Assembly (NCBI GenBank): GCA_973895155.1
Contig: OZ316892.1
Location: 11,470,001-11,534,000 of the forward strand
Reading direction: 5' to 3'
DNA: 64,000 nt
DNA from: Marsupella aquatica
Lineage: Eukaryota > Marchantiophyta
Of the stretch, positions 58,500 to 64,000 are shown in pieces; positions within the stretch are counted from its first letter, which is position 1, and every line of letters starts with the position of its first letter. Both the position numbers and the translations under genes were made by a program. The notes under the pieces were generated by a model. That model saw only the letters and a list, made by a program, of their open reading frames with translations. It was not told the DNA's origin and did no database searches.

Positions 58500-61487
58500 A
58501 TGCCCGGGCCAAGTCCTGGTTGCGGTAGGATGAGTGGGACTAGTGTAAAGATGGAAAAATCGGAAGAGTCGATGGGCGGAGGCAAAAGTTGGGGCGGAGG
58601 GCGAGATCGAGATTCTTCTTCGGACGGTGTTGGAGATCCTGGGGACAACACGGGCTTGGATCCGCAACTCTGGCATGCATGTGCAGGAGGTATGGTTCAA
58701 CTTCCGCCTGTTGGAGCGAAAGTAATCTACTTCCCTCAAGGCCATGGCGAGCAAGCTGCAACACCTCCCGAATTTTCCAGGATATTGGGGCCAAGTGGAA
58801 CAATCCCTTGCAAGGTAATTTCTGTGAGTTTTTTGGCTGATACGGAGACGGACGAAGTTTATGCTCGAATCCGTTTGCAGCCATTGCCGCCTGAACCTGC
58901 TCAATCCCATTCCGATTCGTCGCTGGAAGATGCAGGTCCACCTTCTCCCTCGCCGGAGAAGCCCGCTTCATTTGCGAAGACCCTCACGCAAAGTGATGCT
59001 AACAACGGTGGAGGATTCTCCGTACCTCGTTACTGTGCTGAAACCATATTTCCCCCGCTGGACTACGCGATTGATCCACCCGTGCAAACTGTCCTAGCTA
59101 AAGACGTCCACGGCGAAAGGTGGAAGTTTCGTCATATCTACAGAGGAACTCCGAGGAGGCATCTTCTTACGACCGGTTGGAGTACCTTCGTAAACCAAAA
59201 GAAGCTAGTTGCTGGTGACGCAATCGTCTTTCTTAGGACAGCTAGCGGAGAGCTTTGCGTGGGAGTTAGGAGGTCAATGCGAGGCAATGGAGGATCCGAC
59301 TCCTCCACCTGGTCCGCTGGATCCTCCACCTCGCACCATCGTCCCAATCGGTGGGAAGTTAAGGGTACGGAAACCTTCTCAGAGTTCTTCGGTGGGGACT
59401 CAGGGTCGGGCTCGGTGATTTCAGGTGGAACCGTAACGGCGACAAGGGGTCTCGGTAGTAGTAACTCTGGACCAGGAATCGGAATATCTGGCCCTTCCAC
59501 CACCAGCAGTTTCGCAAGAAACAGGGCTCGAGTCACAGCGCAGTCAGTCTTAGAAGCAGCTTCGCTGGCTGCCAATGGTCAGCCATTCGAAGTAGTTTAC
59601 TATCCCCGGGCAAGCACTGCTGAGTTTTGTGTGAAAGCACAGGCTGTCAAAGCGGCTTTGGATCACCAATGGTACGCAGGAATGAGGTTCAAGATGGCCT
59701 TCGAAACCGAGGATTCGTCGAGGATCAGTTGGTTCATGGGGACCATCGCTGCGGTACAACCTTGCGACCCTTTGTGGTCCAAGTCTCCTTGGCGTGTTCT
59801 TCAGGTATTTGCGGCTAGACTTCTCTCTGCTTGCCGGTGGGGAAAATTCCATTGCCTGTTCCAGTGAAGTTTCTTCGGTTGATTGTCGGTTCCTACTGAC
59901 AAGACTAGATGAATTTTCCTTCAGTGGTATTTATCTCAAGGTTCGACCCACTGACGTAAATTGGCGTAGACGTGAAGAGTTTGTAGCCTTCTGCACACTT
60001 GTTTTTCTAATTTTGAGGTCGAGGTGATGGACTTCGTATCGTTCACAAGTCTGCTTGGGATATCGTGAGCTGCAAATTAATCGATGTTGGATGTGATCTT
60101 ATCCAGGTGAATTGGGATGAACCCGACCTCCTTCAAGGTGTGAGTCGTGTGAGCCCATGGCAAGTGGAGTTGGTGTCAACGCTGCCCATGCAGTTGCCAC
60201 CATTTTCTCTACCTAAGAAGAAGCTCCGGGCTGCTCAACCTTCTGACATGAATATAGCGGGTCAAGGGCTGATGGGAATGTCTATGTCAACCTTACCTAC
60301 TGTTTTTGGGCAAATCAACCCCTGGGCGCACGGACTTATCATGGAGGAAGTTCCTGCGGGCATGCAGGGAGCCAGGCATGATCGAGTTTTTGGTGTCGCC
60401 TTGCCGGAGCAATTCCGGTCTGGGAAAATCCAAGGCAGGTTCTTCACAGCGGACGGTTTCTATCATCCAGATCATTCCGGCAGAGGAAGTTGTAGGCTGA
60501 TTGAACCTCACCTAAATGCATATCCACTGCCAGGGCGTGAAAGTAATCTCAACTCTATTATGAGTTCTTTGGGAAAACCCTCCCAGGAGGACCATGGAAC
60601 GGCTGGTCTGGTCGTCCCAACAACATGGACTGGAGCATCGACAAACAGAAGTGTGTCAAGCACACCTTTCGTTCTGTTTGGACAAGCTATAAACCCAGAC
60701 TCGAATAGAAGCCAACATCAACATTCAGGCGGAAGCTCGTCCGATGGGCTTACCTCACTTCAGCATTTGAAAGAAGAGTCTCTTGGGAAAAGGAAGGAGT
60801 GCCCTTCCACGATTCACAACTACAAAGAGGAGTCACCTGTGAGCAGAAAGGAGCCGCCATCAGAATCTAGTCAAACCGAGACCGCTGAAAGGGCCCAAAA
60901 GTATATGACCGTCTACCTCAATGGAAAACCTAGTGATTTCAGAGGTTTGGGATCTGGAGACACCTTCAAATGGGAATCTGGGCTGGATAAGGATAGAAAT
61001 CTAGAGAAGCAAGGCTCGTCTACTACAGGGGAGTCGTTCTCACACTGCAAGGTTTTCAGAGAATCTGACGAGGTTGGACGTACAGTGGACCTTTTTCAAT
61101 TCTCGTCATATGAAGAGCTTTACGAGAGGATTGCGGTCATGTTTAGTTTGGAGGTCAAGCTTTTAATGAACGCAATGGTGTATAGAGACGCGGGAAGTCA
61201 CCCAAAGACCGTGGGAAGAGAACCTTACAGGTAGCTTCTTGGGTATGCCGTATTGCTCGATAAGACTTGCTCGGTACTGATATAGTATGGACACATTTGA
61301 CGAATGATACCAAATGAACAGGGAGTTTCCTTTGCTGTGAACCTTACCTTGCTTCACTTCAAATTTGATGGCTAGCACGCAGAACTATTCTGATTATGTT
61401 TTCTGGTGGTTATGCAGACTCTTCGCAAAGTCAGCAAGGCGAGTCACAATTCTTTCCGAACAAAACAACAGTAAGATGCGGGCATAG
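58500..61487 (+). CDS. ARF: Auxin response factor, class C (ARF10/16/17 type)
   Basis: Exons 58500-59804, 60107-61230 and 61418-61487; introns of 302 and 187 nt; an arginine codon is split AG|A at the second junction; 832 aa. ARFs bind auxin-response elements, and class C members are usually repressors controlled by miR160. The flanking dimerisation segment begins DPQLWHACAGGMVQLPP. The B3 domain covers about 158-258, with GGGFSVPRYCAETIFPPLDY and FRHIYRGTPRRHLLTTGWST. The ARF ancillary domain covers about 348-455 (ARVTAQSVLEAASLAANGQP to LLQGVSRVSPWQVELVS). The middle region is Ser/Gly/Pro-rich and holds RVFGV (528-532). A PB1 domain runs from about 748 to 820 (HCKVFRESDEVGRTVDLFQF to FAKSARRVTILSE). 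The start is the first in-frame ATG; alternatives at 58530 and 58551 would shorten the N terminus by 10 or 17 residues. Confidence 0.95.
60358..60378 (+). promoter_or_regulatory. miR160 target site in the ARF mRNA
   Basis: The 21 nt from GGGCATGCAGGGAGCC to AGGCA pair with the conserved miR160 family sequence at 19 positions, plus one G:U pair (miRNA position 15) and one mismatch at miRNA position 21. Positions 2-14, including the cleavage site at 10-11, are fully paired. The site encodes AGMQGAR, the position occupied in class C ARFs of other land plants. Confidence 0.93.
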
Positions 61488-64000
61488 AGTTGTTGACCCA
61501 CGAGGGTTAAGAGCCAGTTTATGAAGAGGAAATGACTGGCAGGTAGATACGCAAGATGCACAACATTTTAAAACTATGCAACTTTGCGTCATTGAAGCGT
61601 CGAAGTGATTTGGTCGTACTTATTTTTTGTGGGTATTCTTATGTCGGTGAGATGTAAATGACTCGTTGCCATCTATATATTGAAACCCTCATATTCGTTG
61701 TAATATTTTCTTTTGCATACATTGTTCGGACTTTGGTGTCGAGTATCTGACACTTTTCTGTAGGAGTGTACAGTGAAGCGTTTTAGCTTTGCAGATTTTT
61801 CTGGATTTTTCTTTCTTGATGGATCCTGATGCAAAATGAAACTTCCTAAATTTATCGCTAGGCTCAATATAACTCTGGAAATTGCTAGCTGTTTCTTCTG
61901 TCGGTCTGATGGATTTGCAAGTCTCAAGACAACAAGGATCAACTCAAGACAGTTGAATGAGGAATATGCAACGGGCGCATGGTACCAACCGAGGTTCCTG
62001 GGTTCAAGTTGCCATGCAACCATTTACATGGCATATTTAGCACGAGAGATAAATCTAAGTTATGTGGCATTTGGGGCTGCCGTAATTACTGAACTACCGC
62101 TCGCAAGGCGTCCACTGTTTACTACTCCAGTCGAGATTGGGGCCTTCTTGTTTTCCATTGTGAAGATTCGGCCAAGAAAACTCTTATAATGCACGCCAAT
62201 TCTCCTGTTGTTGCTCGTCCGCTCAGCACAGCAAAGTGAAGACAAGTCGGATATCATGACTCATCTGTGTTCACAAATGCTGCACAACTTCTTGGTGGAA
62301 TGTAGCATAGTGGCACACCAAAATAAAGTTGAGGGCTAACCTATATTTCTGTCTACCAAGTGATTTACTTAGTTATAATTTTCTTTGTGATTTCATCAAT
62401 TTTGAATTAAGTTTAATCCTCCATGTACATTATTTCATTTTTGAATATGATTTTATTTAGTTATTATTTAATTTTAACTGTAGCCTATGAAGGCTATTTG
62501 CTTTGTTATTCCATCAATTTTGAATTTAGTTTAAACCTCCACATACTTCTTTATTATTCCAATTTTAGATTTAGCTAAGAACTCATTTATGTTTTCCTTC
62601 ATTCCTTTGTCTTCCTTGCCTTCCATAACTTTCCCTGTCATGGAAGGGAAAAGAACTACCCACCACTTCACTACACTAGTCTCATACTCAGGACTTGTCA
62701 TTACATTTATTGAAGAGTTTCATGGCCCATACCCTTGGTCTGTGCATCTCCGTGTCTTGCACATTCAGACTTGTCATTATATTTATTTAAGAGTTTCATG
62801 GCCCATACCGACTGTCATCTCAGTGTCTTGCACATGTCCAAGACCTGCTCCAACTGTATTTATTCATAATAAAGTCATTTTTATTATTTTATTCTAAATT
62901 AAATTAAATAAGATATCATAACATTATTTATATAAATATTTTGAAAAAGTTCAGTTAAGAAGGTCTCAACGAGATTGGCACACCAAAATAAAGTTGGAAA
63001 CAAACCTAAAGAAATAAACACTTTGCCATTTCGATTGATCTACCTGTTGGAGTGGTCCCAATAAATGATTTGAGCAACAGGGGCATGGTACAAACGAAAA
63101 ACTCTGATTCAACCTTAAATTATTAACTTTCATTTCTGTGAAGTCATAAAAAAGGTCCCAGCAACCTGTAATTCTAGTACAAGGTAGCCTTGCGTCTTGC
63201 CTAAGGAGTTGCAAGTTTGATACTGAGATATAGATAAATATTTGAACTTCCATATTAGGCGTCCAGATTTTCCAAAAAAGCTAGGATCAACTTTTCCAAC
63301 CTTGGTAGATTGGCAATGAAACCTCTTTTCTGCTCACGTACTGCAAATTACACTGATGAATTAAATGTGGTAAGTGGATTGGCAATGAAACCCTATGCTC
63401 ATATAGTACTTATCACACTGCCAAATAAAAATGTGGCAAGAAAGCGAGACAGTAGTCTTTGGAAATTTGTAGGTATCCCAATTCTCAACAAAATTTGACA
63501 ATAGTAGGCTAATTGGAAAGGCCTAACTACAAAAAATCAGATTTCAAAGGATATGAGGTAGATTGTGAGTGATGAGTAATCTTTAGAAATTGGCGTAACT
63601 CTCTCAATTCTTCATGAAAACTGGAGATATGAGAATGGATGGAAAATATTCCAAAGAAGTTCTAAGGAGCCCTCGAAGACCTGGTTCTATTGGATGTCAA
63701 GGGAGATAGTGAATGTCAAACCTTGTCGTTAAAAACATTTTGGATTCGACAAAGGTGTCAATGAGTGAAGGTGTAAAAGATATCCCTAGTCCAGGGGGGT
63801 TGCATGATTCACGGGCTCAGTCCATGGGAGCATCATTGTTTTGCAAAACAACTGGTATATATGAATTGCTGCAAAACGATTATGACTACATACATTCTTG
63901 TGCCCAAAATTGTCCTGGCATCCATCCCCCGATAGACAGTGAAAAACCCACTAAATGCTTTACTTGACTCACCAAAGTAAGAAAGGCTAAGAGCACCATA
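61488..64000. other. ARF 3' flank and right-end spacer
   Basis: The first several hundred bases are likely 3' UTR. A 117-codon frame at 61836-62189 has no recognisable domain. The rest is AT-rich with short duplications. GGCACACCAAAATAAAGTTG occurs at about 62311 and again at about 62979. GATTGGCAATGAAACC occurs twice at 63308-63391. Confidence 0.45.
62360..62830. repeat. Two direct duplications
   Basis: ATCAATTTTGAATT-AGTTTAA with CCTCCA occurs near 62396 and 62511. CTTGTCATTA-ATTTATT then AGAGTTTCATGGCCCATACC and GTGTCTTGCACAT occurs near 62694 and 62770, a 76-bp period. Copies are moderately diverged. Confidence 0.75.

Noticed and set aside
61836-62189. 117-codon plus-strand frame after ARF
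   Set aside because: Lies in the probable 3' UTR/flank and has no recognisable domain.
63713-63967. 84-codon frame near the right end
   Set aside because: Overlaps an inverted copy of the 34-35 kb repeat and shows no domain.

Overview
This is plant nuclear DNA. It carries six recognisable protein-coding genes, all with introns bounded by GT..AG, plus one gene I cannot identify, set in AT-rich, repeat-rich intergenic DNA. The gene set (an LNK clock coactivator, a miR160-targeted class C ARF, a nuclear-encoded plastid EF-Tu, AP-2 mu, AP-4 sigma and PEX2) points to a land plant. Divergence from flowering-plant sequences and the compact multi-exon genes suggest a bryophyte or another early-diverging lineage. 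That placement is inference, and I cannot name the species.

Layout. 1-1679: downstream flank of LNK. 1680-6116 (-): LNK, seven coding exons. 6117-8300: GC-richer LNK leader and promoter. 8300-15664: AT-rich spacer with a perfect hairpin and a 69-bp repeat. 15665-17665 (-): AP-4 sigma, four exons. 18300-21350: spacer. 21353-23496 (-): TUFA, two exons. 23500-26843: TUFA upstream region with a six-copy dispersed repeat. 26844-33080 (-): AP-2 mu, 13 exons. 33081-44400: about 11 kb of duplications, minisatellites and degenerate tandem repeats, with one promoter-like island near 41.7 kb. 44484-46561 (+): unidentified two-exon gene, 553 aa. 49790-52102 (-): PEX2, seven exons. 52103-57370: spacer ending in two tandem arrays. 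58500-61487 (+): class C ARF, three coding exons and a miR160 site. 61488-64000: spacer.

The genes do not form a pathway. LNK acts in clock and light transcription, ARF in auxin transcription, TUFA in plastid translation, PEX2 in peroxisomal import, and the two adaptin genes in vesicle coats. Exon boundaries were set by hand from splice dinucleotides, reading-phase agreement and resemblance to family motifs; every junction given keeps frame. No tRNA, rRNA, CRISPR array or intact transposon gene was found.

The items most worth a second look are the unidentified gene with an internally repeated RGD-containing motif, four perfect short inverted repeats (two inside introns), a tandem array with seven W-box cores next to the ARF gene, and a TATA-bearing island near 41.7 kb with no open frame.
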